Below are positions 21,376 to 33,605 of a stretch of DNA of 64,000 bases, piece by piece. Both the position numbers and the translations under genes were made by a program. Under the pieces are notes generated by a model. It was not told where the DNA came from. It worked only from the letters and a program-made list of their open reading frames with translations, and made no database searches. This stretch comes from Gossypium raimondii (lineage: Eukaryota > Streptophyta > Magnoliopsida > Malvales > Malvaceae). The stretch covers positions 7,068,001 to 7,132,000 of the forward strand of contig NC_068569.1 in assembly GCF_025698545.1 (NCBI RefSeq), read 5' to 3'. Within the stretch, counting starts at the first letter, position 1, and every line of letters starts with the position of its first letter.

Positions 21376-23640
21376 ATGGCGTCGATTTCTAAGATTTGTC
21401 TGTATAAACCCTTCTCTTTGTCCTTTGCTGGTTCTGTTAAAGATCAAACCTTGCTTCAAAGATGTAACTTTCCAGCAACATGCATATTAAGAGAACAAGT
21501 TCCGTTGAAGAATGAATGCAGGGTATTTGCTCGAATGCCTGAAAGAACTGGTACTGGTGTGTCAACATATCTTCGCGAAACTGGAACTGGGGAAAATGGT
21601 GATTATGCTAGAAATGATTTGGACATTAGTCATTTGATTAGCGTTCTAAAGTTTTGTGGTGGTGAAGGATGTTTAGAATTTGGAAGGACTTACCATGGTT
21701 TGATTGCAAAGACTGGACTTGATGGGGATGAGTTTGTAAATACCAGCCTTATTGATATGTATGCTAAATGTGGAGACATAGATAGTGCAGTTATGGTATT
21801 TAATCAGATGCCTCGTCTAGATGTTGCTTCATGTAATTGTTTGATTTCTGGTTATGCTAATTGTGGATTATTTGAAGAAGCTTTTAGGTTGTTCATGAAT
21901 TATGAAAGCTGGGGTAACAAGCCTAATTCTTATACATACTCAAGTATGCTAGCAATTTGTGGAACCCTTTCGGCTATCGAAGAAGGAAAACAGCTTCATG
22001 CCCAAGTTGTGAAGATGCAGTATTTATCAGAAACAGCTGTGAGTAATGCACTTTTGACAATGTATTGCAAGTGTGAGGCGATGGCGGATGCTGAATCACT
22101 GTTTGAACGGCTTCCGCAAAGGAATATTGTTTCGTGGACTGCAATCATTCATGGATTGTACCAACATGAGGGTTTTGAGAAAGCTATGAGGTTGTGCTGC
22201 TTGATGAGGGAGAGTGGGATTGAACCAAATGATTACACATTTACAATTGCCCTTGCATCTTGTGGAAATATGAAGAATATTGATAACTGCCGTTTACTTC
22301 ATGGTTTAGTTATTAAAAAGGGGATGGCTTTAGGTGAATTTGTAGGGACCGCACTCATAGATATGTACTCTGAGCTCAGAGAAACAGATGATGCTGAAAA
22401 ACAGTTCAAAGAGATGGGAAATTTGACCTCTAAAGTATCAAGAAACGCACTAATCAAAGGGTTAGTTCAGAATGAGAAAGCCAATGAAGCTTTGGATGCT
22501 TTTAGTGAAATGGTAAGAAAAGATGCAGCATGTGATGAGTTTACCTTTTCCCCCATTCTGAAAGCTTGTGCTTCCTTGCCATCATTCATGAGTTGCCAGC
22601 AGATACATGCTCAGGTAGTCAAAGCTAACTTTGACAAGAACACACACGTCGGAAGCTCATTAATAGAAGCTTATACCAGATGTGGGAGTGTAGAAGATGC
22701 GGAGAAAGTATTCAGTCGTATTTCAGCACCAGATGTTGTATCATGGAACTCAGTGATCAAAGCTTACTCGCAGAATGGCAATCCAAGAAGGGCTATATCA
22801 CTATTTAGGAGGATGATTATCAAAGGATTTAGACCAACAGGTTCTACTTTCCTTGCTGTTCTTTCAGCATGTAGCCACTCTGGCAAAATCCAAGATGGCC
22901 AAGAAATTTTCCAATCAATGATAAATGAATTTGGTGTCTCACCAGAAGAAGCACATTATAGTTGCATGGTGGACTTACTGGGTAGATCTGGACAAATAGA
23001 GAAGGCACTAGATTTCATAAACAACACTCCCATCAAGCCTACAGCTTCAATATGGAGACCTCTACTTGCTGCTTGCCGGTGCCACAACAATCTACGAATT
23101 GCAGAATTTGCTGCAAAGCACATACTAGCTATGGACCCAAATGATGCAACCGTGTATGTTACCCTCTCAAATATGTATATTGAAGCAGGTCTACTGGAAA
23201 ACGCAGAAAACCAGAGAAAGCTGATGAAACTGAAGGAGATTACAAAAGAACCAGGATGCAGCTGGATAGAAGTGAACAACAAGATACACAAATTCTTTTC
23301 GCGTGATAGAACACACCCCGAATCTGAAAAAATATACGATAAGTTGAAGCAAATAATGATGCTAATAAAAGGCACTGCATATTCTACTAACGCAGATTCA
23401 CTGCAGGTGAAGGAAGATTTTTGTTTATACCACAGTGAAAAACTTGCAGTTTGCTTTGGCCTTATAAGCTTGGCAGCAGGGAAGCCAGTTCGAATTTTCA
23501 AGAACCTCAGAGTTTGCACTGATTGTCATATGTTTATGAAGTTTGCATCTATGATTACAGACAGAGTTATAATATTAAGCGACAATTATAGGTTTCATCA
23601 CTTTAACAAAGGTGGTTGTTCATGTGGAGACTACTGGTAA
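21376..23640 (+). CDS. Pentatricopeptide repeat protein, PLS class with DYW domain
   Basis: A 754-residue intronless ORF from ATG 21376 (context GGCCATGGCG). Proteins of this class bind organelle RNA through their repeats and usually direct C-to-U editing through the DYW deaminase domain. After an N-terminal stretch suited to organelle targeting come tandem PPR motifs from about residue 90 to 600 (for example FVNTSLIDMYAKCGDIDSAV, HYSCMVDLLGRSGQIEKAL). The E/E+ region with GCSWIEV follows, then the DYW domain. There HSE (686-688) and CTDC (714-717) match the zinc/catalytic HxE...CxxC pattern, and the protein ends in CSCGDYW. Repeats around residues 350-400 look poorer (NLTSKVSRNALIKG). Target transcript and organelle cannot be told from the sequence. 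Confidence 0.95.
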   Translation: MASISKICLYKPFSLSFAGSVKDQTLLQRCNFPATCILREQVPLKNECRVFARMPERTGTGVSTYLRETGTGENGDYARNDLDISHLISVLKFCGGEGCLEFGRTYHGLIAKTGLDGDEFVNTSLIDMYAKCGDIDSAVMVFNQMPRLDVASCNCLISGYANCGLFEEAFRLFMNYESWGNKPNSYTYSSMLAICGTLSAIEEGKQLHAQVVKMQYLSETAVSNALLTMYCKCEAMADAESLFERLPQRNIVSWTAIIHGLYQHEGFEKAMRLCCLMRESGIEPNDYTFTIALASCGNMKNIDNCRLLHGLVIKKGMALGEFVGTALIDMYSELRETDDAEKQFKEMGNLTSKVSRNALIKGLVQNEKANEALDAFSEMVRKDAACDEFTFSPILKACASLPSFMSCQQIHAQVVKANFDKNTHVGSSLIEAYTRCGSVEDAEKVFSRISAPDVVSWNSVIKAYSQNGNPRRAISLFRRMIIKGFRPTGSTFLAVLSACSHSGKIQDGQEIFQSMINEFGVSPEEAHYSCMVDLLGRSGQIEKALDFINNTPIKPTASIWRPLLAACRCHNNLRIAEFAAKHILAMDPNDATVYVTLSNMYIEAGLLENAENQRKLMKLKEITKEPGCSWIEVNNKIHKFFSRDRTHPESEKIYDKLKQIMMLIKGTAYSTNADSLQVKEDFCLYHSEKLAVCFGLISLAAGKPVRIFKNLRVCTDCHMFMKFASMITDRVIILSDNYRFHHFNKGGCSCGDYW

Positions 23641-25777
23641 TGGAAACGTTCTAAGTGCTTCGTTGTATGCTTCTACTCCAGTTCATCCAAGTCAGTGCTA
23701 TTATTAAAGATCAAGCGGCACATATCAATTAAATTCTGCATACTACGTAATAGTTCCCACTTCATGTCAAAGTAAGTTTAAGTAATGTCTATGATTGTCC
23801 GATCATTTTTTGTTTAATTTTAACTTTTGAGATTGTATTACCCAATTGGATTAGGGGCTACATGGTTAAGCCCTTAGAATGCATCTGCCCTTTTACTGTC
23901 TTTACAGGATATTGACGGCAAAGCATTTGTTTGGGACCTACTTATAGAAACATAGGCTCAAGATCAGGACGAAGTCAGAAAATTTATTTAGGGAAGTCAA
24001 AATTAAATTGTAATTTTTACTATCGTAAAAATTTAATTTTTAAAGGGTTAAATTAAAATTTTATTATTTTAGGGGAATCAAAGTACAATTTTACCTTTAT
24101 TAAGTTAAAATTTTAAAAATTTTAAAAGGCCAAAATAAATTTTTTTTCATTTTAGGGGGGTCGGGGCTCTTGGTAGCCCCCTAGATTCGATCAGGAAGAC
24201 TAACACAGCTGCACCTGATCATCGATGGGTTGGCCCCTGCGATTTAGTTTGCCTCCAAAGTTCTTAACTTTTTAACGGTGTGGCAGAACATCAGATGCTC
24301 ATAAACTGTTGGATAAAATTCTGAAAACAAACATCCACCGTCGGTGTCCCTCGTGCTCTAGTCAAGCACGTGAACGTCACATATTGTACTGACGGTGGTT
24401 GGTCTTCCTAGTGCTCTATATTATGGTTTTCTCAAGCTCACTTGCTTGCCTCCCTCACCTGTTTGGCTTCGTGCATACCTTCTACTGGTTTCTTTAAGTG
24501 CATTTTATTTCAGTTGAGTTGCTCTGTTTGTAGTCTGCTTTGTACAACTTGCATCCAGTTGCTACATTTACTTGAAAGAGCTTGATATTGCCACAAACTA
24601 AGTTCCATATGAAACTTGGGGATTCTCAATCATACCCATAAAAAGGTAGAATAAAGTAATTCAGGATATCGAGTATCCATTATCCATATGTGTGGAGGGG
24701 ACCATATAAAATGCCTGAGGATGTGCAGACACTCCAATGAACCAAGAAACTTTGAACTTCGGGAATAAAGTAGCTGAAATCTCAAACCAACAAAACTACA
24801 TAAAACAATGGTATAAAGTACCCAAGCTCGATTTGTTAAATTCTTCATTGCTAAAAGTTTGGGTAGAAACACAAGTTGGAGGTTGGAGTGACCACTGGCA
24901 GAAATTCCTCATGTGGCATTTCTACTCCAGAAAAAGCGGAGGATCAACATGTGTCCTTCCGCTATCCTTGGTTGGCACCAAGCTGTATAACTGGATAAAC
25001 ACAACCTCCTGCCACAAATTCCCCAAAATAGGAATATTGACAAAGAAACGGGAACTTGCCCAAAGCAAACCAATTCGATCCATGCCCAATAAGTCCACAC
25101 AACTCATAACTTTTGTATGTTTTCATAAATCTATGAATAGTGAATGAACACCAAGCAGATCAAAAGTTTCCTGAATCTACAAAAGAATAAAATCCATGAT
25201 TGATTTTATAAATGCAACGGTTTAATCAAAATTCTGAAAACATAAGAAAGAAAGAAAAAAAAGCAATAAAAAAGACCTCCGCACATTTACTAAGATACAG
25301 GGGACGTTTATGGTTTTACCACCAGTATGGTCAAAGAGGAACCTGAAGCAAACCAACTAAAGTTATTGAACCAATCCGGCTACGCTAACAGGGGAGAAAA
25401 AAGAGGCTCAAGGACAGTGCTGAGGCAAAGACAAGCTTCGATACAAACAGAAGGAGAGGGTCAAACTATCACGCAAGTCGAGAGTCTAGACTATACCAAC
25501 TAAACACTAAACCCTACTTACTGTAACCTAAAAACAAAAGTGATTCCTTTCTTCTATTCGAGTGCAAATGAGAAATTATTGCTTCTTAATTCTGTTCTGC
25601 TTTAAATCATATATCTCTTTCCATTTCGTTTCAGGGAAAATAAACCAGTCAAGTTTCGGAACGAACAGTATCATATATCAGGGTATATCGCAAGATTACT
25701 TGACTTCGAAGAGGATGAAAATTCATATTATAAAAATGATATAAAAGTAAAGGACTGAACTTGGAACAAAAATAGAA
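23641..25777. other. Intergenic DNA between the PPR gene and LUX
   Basis: The 3' untranslated regions of two convergent genes lie at its ends. At about 23980-24190 there is an AT-rich relic (AATTAAATTGTAATTTTTAC..., AAAGTACAATTTTACC, then GGGGTCGGGGCTC) whose style recurs at 51810-51960, suggesting an old dispersed repeat. ORFs at 24630-25147 have no recognisable product. Confidence 0.45.
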
Positions 25778-26824
25778 CTAATTTAACTTTTCACGGGGAG
25801 CTATATGATGGGGATACGACACTACTGACCCATATTTATTCCCGCCGGACCAATCTCTCTGCTGCATCATCCCATACGAATTGGCTTCGTATCCATTCTG
25901 AGGATGATGATTTCCTCCTTGATGAACAGGTCCATACATCGGCATCGGCATTGGAATCATTGATGCCCCATAAAGCATCGGTAGAGTCATTCCAACATGC
26001 CCATTACTATTCACGCTACCACCACCGACACCAATTCCTCCTCCTCCTCCGACGCCGGCTCCATTCGCATGCATACTCTGCGGCACCGGCGTTGATGCAA
26101 ACAGCTGATCGGAAGCTGATGGGCCTTCGTTGCTTAATCCTTGCATTCTTTTCAAGTAAAGACGATATTTTTGCAAATGACTGGCCACGTTCTCGCGGGT
26201 CAAGCCTTCGACGTTCATTAACTGCATGATTGTTTTGGGAACCGCGTTTTTTATCCCTAAATGGGCCACCACATCCACGAATCTCTTATGCAGTTGCGGT
26301 GTCCACACCAAACGCTGTCGTTTCACTGTCTTCCCTGATGGATCGTCCGAATTCTCCGCCGTCCTAACCGCTGAATCCGCCTCCTCTGCAATCTCCATCA
26401 TCCTCATTTTCTTCGGGTCCGACCCGGAACCCGAACCCGAGCCGTCCCCTTCCGGTTCAACTACCATCGGATCATCAAAAGAACGGAAATTGTTATTATT
26501 GTTGTTGTTGTTATTGTTATTAGTAGTGGAAGAGTGGGCTCCGGTGGAGCGGAGGGAGGAGAGGGTATCCTGAGAAGCACGGTTGACGTCAAGAGCGGTC
26601 CGACGAGGCTCCGGAGAGATGCTGAAAGCGGAGGCGAGCTCCGGTGGTACTAACAATTGAGATAACGGAGTTAAATCATCGCAGTTAGGCAATCCCATCT
26701 CCCATTCAAGAACTCTTTCGTTAACATCATCCTCTTCGTCAACGACGGCGTCTGTGGCGGTTGCGATGGCTTCATCGTCTCGGCCGTTAGCTTCAAATAC
26801 ACCAATCTTCACTTCTCCTCCCAT
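25778..26824 (-). CDS. LUX: LUX ARRHYTHMO/PCL1-type GARP transcription factor
   Basis: A 348-residue single-exon gene on the minus strand, ATG at 26822-26824. LUX, with ELF3 and ELF4, forms the evening complex that represses clock and growth genes at night and binds DNA through a single Myb-like GARP domain. That domain is at residues 168-228 (KRQRLVWTPQLHKRFVDVV ... SHLQKYRLYLKRM), including the family's SHLQKYR at 215-221. The N-terminal motif VLEWEMGLPNCDDLTPLSQ (about 38-56) is typical of LUX/BOA proteins. A run of 11 Asn (about 102-112) is coded by AAT/AAC triplets. The C-terminus has Gly-rich and Met/Pro-rich stretches (MIPMPMPMYGP). Length is slightly above Arabidopsis LUX. It could equally be the BOA/NOX paralogue, which this sequence alone does not exclude. 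Confidence 0.93.
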   Translation of the reverse strand: MGGEVKIGVFEANGRDDEAIATATDAVVDEEDDVNERVLEWEMGLPNCDDLTPLSQLLVPPELASAFSISPEPRRTALDVNRASQDTLSSLRSTGAHSSTTNNNNNNNNNNNFRSFDDPMVVEPEGDGSGSGSGSDPKKMRMMEIAEEADSAVRTAENSDDPSGKTVKRQRLVWTPQLHKRFVDVVAHLGIKNAVPKTIMQLMNVEGLTRENVASHLQKYRLYLKRMQGLSNEGPSASDQLFASTPVPQSMHANGAGVGGGGGIGVGGGSVNSNGHVGMTLPMLYGASMIPMPMPMYGPVHQGGNHHPQNGYEANSYGMMQQRDWSGGNKYGSVVSYPHHIAPREKLN

Positions 26825-26932
26825 ACTTATTTTCAGCTTTTGACCTTCAAATTAGAGATTTTTAAAACTTTTGGAACAATTTATCGGGTGTTATTTAGAA
26901 CAGAAAGGAGGGTGAAAGCAGAAGATATTTTG

Positions 26933-26941
26933 TGCTAAAAT
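26933..26941 (-). promoter_or_regulatory. Evening element upstream of LUX
   Basis: The minus strand reads AAAATATCT, a perfect evening element, 109 bp upstream of the LUX ATG. Evening elements are bound by CCA1/LHY and related RVE Myb factors, and Arabidopsis LUX is known to be under such control. It may lie in the 5' leader or the core promoter; the transcription start is unknown. A shorter AATATCT on the plus strand near 26999 is also present. Confidence 0.7.
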
Positions 26942-27940
26942 GAGGGCTGTTTGTCAGGGGGAAAAAAAAAAGGGAAAAGGAGAAAGAGAAAAAAGTGCAA
27001 TATCTTTCCAGATTAGTCTAGTGGTAGTGCCAACGTGGACGACTTAGCCAGATATATTTGATCTGCTAAATATGAAGGATCTACATCCTAATAAGTATCA
27101 AAATCAGGATCGTCCAATTACATTCTGACACGCAAGTGATTTGTGGGTGGTACCAATTAAGTCGGTCGCGCTGGATCGTATGTCTTTTATTACCGAAATG
27201 GACATGGTTGGATTGGAAGAGAAGTGGCCAAGTAAGCAAAGTAGGTGCAGTTTTAAGGATGTTTTGGGGAATACGGTTTTGCCATTCGTTCCTTATTTTT
27301 AATCCGACTAACCAAGGGGAGAAGAAAATCCTGGTGGAACGTATTTGGAGAGAGACATGGATATGCATATGGAAGGAACATCGTGGGTTGTTGGATGGAA
27401 AACGACGAACAATCCAATGGTGATAGCATAGGATATATACGAGAGTAACAGGGTCTACAACTTGAAGACAAACAAATGTCGATCATAACTTGGGATAAAA
27501 GAAAGAATGGCAGTATAAAATAAAAGAAAGAGTAAATGTCATTGAACATAAAGAGCTCTTCACAACATGCCAAGATTTTGTACAGTCACGTTATATTCAT
27601 ATAAACTACATTACCATTTTAGAAAATTTTTACACCTTTTAAGAAACTCGTATAAAATCTTTAATCTACTCTGGCAAGAGGGGGGGGGGCATCATCAGTT
27701 CTATTGCAACAGCTGAAACTCTCAGCTTTGGCTCCATTTCTATGTATAAACCCTTAAGCTACACAATGTACAGTTTTTTTTCCTGGTACAAGGCAAGCAA
27801 CAACTTTATTTTCATACAGTTCTTACTTACCTGTCTAAGAAGATAGGTAGAAGAACCATGACCCTACATATGGGGGGAAGAAGGGAAAGCTTCACATAGA
27901 TTCTGTTAGCTGTACAAACATGTCTCTTTCCTACACCGAT
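26942..27940. other. LUX promoter and Pumilio 3' flank
   Basis: Divergent in composition, with no recognisable extra gene. The overlapping short ORFs at 27081-27573 on both strands show no known domain. The Pumilio 3' untranslated region occupies the right part. Confidence 0.5.
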
Positions 27941-30900
27941 TTAAGAAGGGTGCACAGACTGAGCAGCAATTCTCCTCTCTGAAAATAATGCAAAATCCTG
28001 TATTAGAAGACTTCGATGTACAGAGAAAAGAAGATGAAAGAAAAAGTTACGACAGCAAGGAATAAATTCTTGTTGATCAACAGGAATGGGGAATGTCTAA
28101 GTTTTGCAGTGACCAAGGAGTCTAGAAGGCAACTTTGGAAGAGTGTTGAAAATTTTCGTATTGGAGCTGCTATAATAAGAAATTTACAGCAATAAGTGAA
28201 CAGACCATGAAAGACAAGAAAAAATTAGTACCTCCAGCAGCAACAAGTTTCTCTACACGCGCAACAATATGCTTCCCGTAAGTGTACTTCTTCAATGCGT
28301 TTAAATGGACCTTAATTCGAGAAAGAATCAGCTCGCGTTGCTGGTCATCACAAGTCTCTAGTACTTTCTGTACAACGTAGTTTGCAAACTGATCCTTCAT
28401 CATTGCCTGTGATGGAACAACAGCTGTCAGTAAATATGACATTGGATTACATGAATACTACAGGAATTATTTCTAGAAACAATTAACTAAAGCTAAATCC
28501 TGAACACAATGCAATCAATTTAATACATACACATTTATAATATATATCCTGGTCACACAATATGACATGACAACATCCATGAGATAAGCACAAGTTTAAA
28601 GTTTCCAGAAACTTTAGCAGAAGTCCCAACCGTGCGAAAGGTGATCAATCCCTCAAGCAAAATACACACCCAGATCACGATATGAATGTTCTCACCAACA
28701 AAAAGATCACCATAATCAGCCAAACCAAAGCACAAATGAAGGCATCTTGGTTCATGACTTTGCTCCAAAGATTTAAAACCATATGGTATTCCTATTCAAA
28801 AGATATATGGGCAGAAAAGACAAACCTGAAGAGGCTCATTCTCATCAGTAGAACCAAGCATTTCATTCACCAATAACTGACGTTCAGCAGGGCCACCAAA
28901 AGTTAAGCACTTCTCGACAACATTAGATGCAAACTTCTGCTGACTCATCTGGACAATCTTCCCAGCTAGCTCCTTAATGATGATTGAGCGTTCATGAGGT
29001 TTTCCATGCCCCAGCACATGCTGTAGGGGTCAGTTAAAGTGCCAATCAGTACAGCAAATACCATAGGCATGCTTAATAATAAAAACTAACACATTTCAAG
29101 GATATGCTGTAAAAACATAAACATATACTACAAATATTGCAGACAGTATTTTAATAGACCTGAATTCAAAAGAGTGAAGACCCTCGATCAGGTTCAGTAA
29201 ATGACTTTAGCCCCATCAGATCCTAGAATATACAAACTATAAATTCCAAAAAGGAATGACAAACCTGGACAACGTAATTGCCATACTGGTCTTGGGCCAA
29301 CAGGCTAACAGATCCTAAAATCTCATCCATAACCTTACTCTGTGTCTTTGGGTCCTTGCAGTGCTCCAATATTCTCTGCAGAGTTATAATAATAATAATA
29401 CAGAACAGTAACACATTGCTCATTTACATGGAACAGTTCCAGAGGTTAAAATATAAGCCAAAAGGAAAAAATATTCCTGAACCTGTATAACTCGGCACCC
29501 ATAAGGATGAGTGGAAAGCGTCACAACTTGATCAAAAAATGTTGAGACTATAAATTGAATGTTTTCCTCAGGAACACATTCGATACATTTCTGGATGACA
29601 TGGTTGCCGTTCTGGTCTCGTACACAACGCATAACACTACCATCAAGCTCATGAACCATGTTAATCTTCTGATCCAGATCAACAACCTCTATGGCCTTGA
29701 ATGTTAAACAAAGCATATACATAATTGTCAGAATGCTGGGCGGTATTCTTCTTGTAACCATTCAAATAGCATGAGTGCTTTTAGGAAATCTATATACAAC
29801 CAAGATAAGGCGATAACAAAGTTAACCACAATTACCATGATTGAAGCATAGTTGACACATATTCACGATATAAACATATTTATATATGACTTGTAGAAGT
29901 TTTATACAAAATGGAAACCATAGCTCGACCAATGTGAACTTTTTCACTTAGTCAATTACAAATTGGGCTCATGTTATTTAGAAAGAAACTGCAAAATAAT
30001 TATGAGAAGAGTTTGATGAATGAAAAAACTCAACAGGAGAAGTTCAACAATGCAACTTAATGATTATGAAATAAAGTTTAGAAGCATGGCAACCATATAC
30101 CTTCTGAATCACTCGGCAACCATACATTTGAAGACTGAGTGATAAAACATGACCTAAAAGCTTGCAAGCAAGTTCTCTTCTCTGAGCTGGAAGTCCATGT
30201 TCAAAAAACTGTAGCAGATACATATTTACTTGGTAAATAAAAAAAATTAAATTATACAACTAAGCAGATGTGCAATCGACTAAGAAGCAGATACCTTTTG
30301 AATGACATAATTACCAAACACATCAGTCATCAAAGCAAGAGCTTGAGGCATGATTTCCTCATAAACCATATTTTTCTCTTCAGGTGTAGCTGTTTCAAGT
30401 TTTTGCTGAATAAAACGGCTTCCATACTGATCCGCACTATTCATAAGAAGAATAAAATTGTCAGGGCAACAATATGCAACGTAAAACATGATTTAAGGTA
30501 AGAAAATACCTGAACTCAACAACATGACCAGAAATTTCTGAAAGCTCAAAACACTTTGTTTTATTGCTCTTAAACTCTTCAAGTAGGGAGGAGGCAAAGC
30601 TCTCATCCAGGTTATATCCTGCATCCAAATGCCAGGGTCCCGTGACACCCCCAGTAAGATTCCTCGTCCCAGAAGGAAATCGCATATTCAGGTCAGTGTG
30701 TCTGATAGGACTACCAAGTCCAACTGGAGAGTTTGGAATAAACGTATTTGCTAAGGGACTTCCAGGATACGACATGCCAGCTCCAAAGGTGGAATTTCCA
30801 TAAAAACCATGAATATTAGAACCACCAGATTTTGTTCCCAATGGAACACCATACTGAGATTTCTGTGGTGATAGCATAGACCCGAAGTATGCCTTCTGCA

Positions 30901-33605
30901 GCTCAAGCAAGTTCATGTAGGAATCACCTAGGAAGTTCCTATTCATACAGGGATCATTAAAAGCTGGAAGCTGTGCTGCAGGATAATCAGATGTCCTCAA
31001 ATACTGAAGATACATAGGATCAACAAAAGGTGCCTGCAGAGCATTCCCAGCTATTTGGCTTCCAACTCTCCCCAGATTAGGCGACTCAGATACAGCACTT
31101 GAAATGTTCTGTCCAGAACCCAAACCTCCCCCAAACACTCTTGAGTCCATCCCAGGGACTGGTATAGCTGATGCAGCTGGCAGATTACCAGTCCCAAGTT
31201 GGCTAGCCATCATAGAGGCTAAACCAGGATTTAAAGAGAAACCACTTATTCCATAGTTTGGAATTGATGACTTTGCACCATCACCATGCTGATACTGAGC
31301 AGGTAAGCTGCCTCCACCATTGAGAGTGGAAGTAGGAGATCCTTTCAAGTAAGAATTGTTTGAGGAGGCAGCAGGTTTCTGGAACTCAGCTCGCCTATTT
31401 TTCTTAGCCGAAGGCATATCTAAATGGCCAGATTCAGACTTCTTCAAGTATGCCTGCTGTTTGATATAATTCTGACCATCTTGCAAACTGAACAAATAAT
31501 TTTGGCTATTTTCAGCATCTTGTTCAGTCTGGGATGGTAACCTATTATCTTCATCTGGTGCACCATTTGATGACAGGGTCATGCCTGACAAAGCAACAAC
31601 CAGATCTGCAGACTCACTGACACCTGATGAGACACCACCAAACGTGCTTGGACTATTTATGTTTCTTTTGTCTGAGTTACCAACTCTGCCTCCTCCAATT
31701 GGTGTCAAACAAGGACTAGGAGCCCTTGCAACAAGTTGGGGATCAGGAGTTGTACTCCTAGACAAGGAAGTGCCTACTGCAGCAGCATAAGTGTAAGAAG
31801 AAGGTGGCCCGGTGATATGGACTGCAGATGAACCTTGAACACTCACACTTGACCTTAAAGCATCCACAGAAGCTAGTTCATGGCGCAAATGAGCCAGATC
31901 AGATTCAGCAGAAACAAAATTCTCGAAGTTCTCATCAAAAGCATTACGACTAGCAGGGCGAGACGGTATCCTTGTGACAGGAGAAGAGTGTCCCAAATCG
32001 GCCTGCAAAGATACTAAATGTTAGATCATCGCAGCAGCCTGTGATTTATGGTTCATGAGTACCTGCTCATGAACCAGCAGCAAATTTGATAAAAAAATAT
32101 GCCTACTGAGTTTAACACATGGTGATATAGCTACCTTAGGAATAGGAGAATGACAAATAATTGTATGTCATGCATATGATCATTTTACAACTACATGCAA
32201 ATACAAACATTGAGACAACCGAAACATAAATGCTAACCGTGGACTCAAAAGAATTGACCCATGGAACTTTAAAAACAACCACATTGACTGCTGAAACTTA
32301 GACACGGTTAAAGAAAGCATGCTAATGAAATAACTTCCATTGTTCAGGGCTTAAGAGAGTAGACAAAATTAAAAAGGATGCTGTTATTGGCTTCTGGGCA
32401 CCAATTTACTTTCCTTCTTAAATATTCTTGTTCAAGTAGAAGACAAACCATCACCAATTCAACAAGCCGAGAAGTCAACTACCTCTAACTCCACTCACAT
32501 TTCCAACGAAATTAATGAAGTCCATACAACAGCATTAATGGGCAAACCAGTTATGATCAAATGACAAACAAGTTAATTTTCAACAACAATTAAAATTAGT
32601 AACTAAAAAAAAACAGCAAGGCTACTGGCTACAATTTTTACCAATAGTAGAATTTCCTCATGCCTTTTGCTATTTACATGAAAAAGACAAGCCGGATAGT
32701 GCACTTAGTACTCTCCAAACTCCACAATGTCATTATATAGATTTTCAATCCAAAGGCAGCATGTAGTCTAAGGACATGCCAAATTACAGCATGAAGGGGG
32801 AAAAGGTACTACAAATAATCCATAAAGCAAGAACCATTGGATAAGCAAACTGGTATCACTTATCAGCAGCAAAAGGCAGAGACAAAAAGAAATAAATAAA
32901 TGAATAAACATTAGAACAAGTGGCATTATGATTAAGATTAACCTGAAAATTTTCAGCGAGGCTTTTCTGTTTGCTTCCAAGTCCTATACCAGACAAACCA
33001 ATCAGTCCATCACCACCCCAGTTTGCTGAGTTATGCACTTTCTCTGCTTCTATTTCATTCTCTAGTTTCCTGGAATCAAACCCTGGTGGCATCGAAAACA
33101 GCGACCTACCGCTACCATTATCAGCCCTATTCACTTTCCTCCTATCTCCAATCCCACCTATCACTGAACTCCCTCCTTTCAACCTTTGTGCAAACTTCCA
33201 ATCCTCCTTGGAAAGCAAAGGAGGCGGGAGCCTCGGGTTGAGATTCACATTTGAGTAATAGTATGAATGGTAAGCTGGATCAGACCTAAGCTCTTCCTCA
33301 GATGCAAAACCATTTCCATTTTTAGCTCCAGCAAAAGCTGAAAAAGCAGTAGCCCCAGTACCAGCAGCAGTACCAGCAGCGATAGTGGCTCCACCCCCAA
33401 ACAACCCGCCGACTGCACTCAGTGAACCCTCCACGGTAGGAGGTGCAGAGCCACTTCTATACAAATTCAGCTCTCGTTCGAGATCATCAGCGTCTTGCTT
33501 ACTACGCTGTTCACGGAGCAATAGCTCCATCCCCGCCTCCAAATCATCCCCAAATGATCCTTCGCCACTTCCTAACATTGGTCTCCTACCCAATTCAGAT
33601 AGCAT
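27941..33605 (-). CDS. Pumilio/PUF RNA-binding protein (APUM1/2/3-like)
   Basis: Cytoplasmic PUF proteins bind UGUA-type motifs in 3' UTRs and repress or destabilise mRNAs. Nine exons on the minus strand join in frame: 32943-33605, 30510-32002, 30295-30436, 30101-30208, 29483-29695, 29265-29375, 28826-29020, 28232-28406 and 27941-27978. All introns are GT-AG, and the product is 1,045 residues. I chose ATG 33605 ([10 protein letters not shown]); the codon two places upstream is TTG. The long N-terminal half has the plant-specific blocks [26 protein letters not shown] and [13 protein letters not shown]. The C-terminal eight PUF repeats start in exon 2 (GHVVEF), with core motifs such as SRFIQQ, NYVIQK, CRVIQK, NHVIQK, NYVVQ, SNVVEK and NYVVQK. 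It ends [12 protein letters not shown]. Exon 4 encodes exactly 36 residues, one PUF repeat. Confidence 0.95.

Noticed and set aside
22956-23519. 187-codon minus-strand ORF
   Set aside because: It is the antisense shadow of the PPR gene.
24630-25147. Overlapping ORFs on both strands between the PPR gene and LUX
   Set aside because: No domains, no splice continuation, and ordinary base composition.
27000-27045. Short tRNA-like string GTCTAGTGGTAGTG
   Set aside because: No acceptor stem, anticodon arm or T-loop could be fitted around it.
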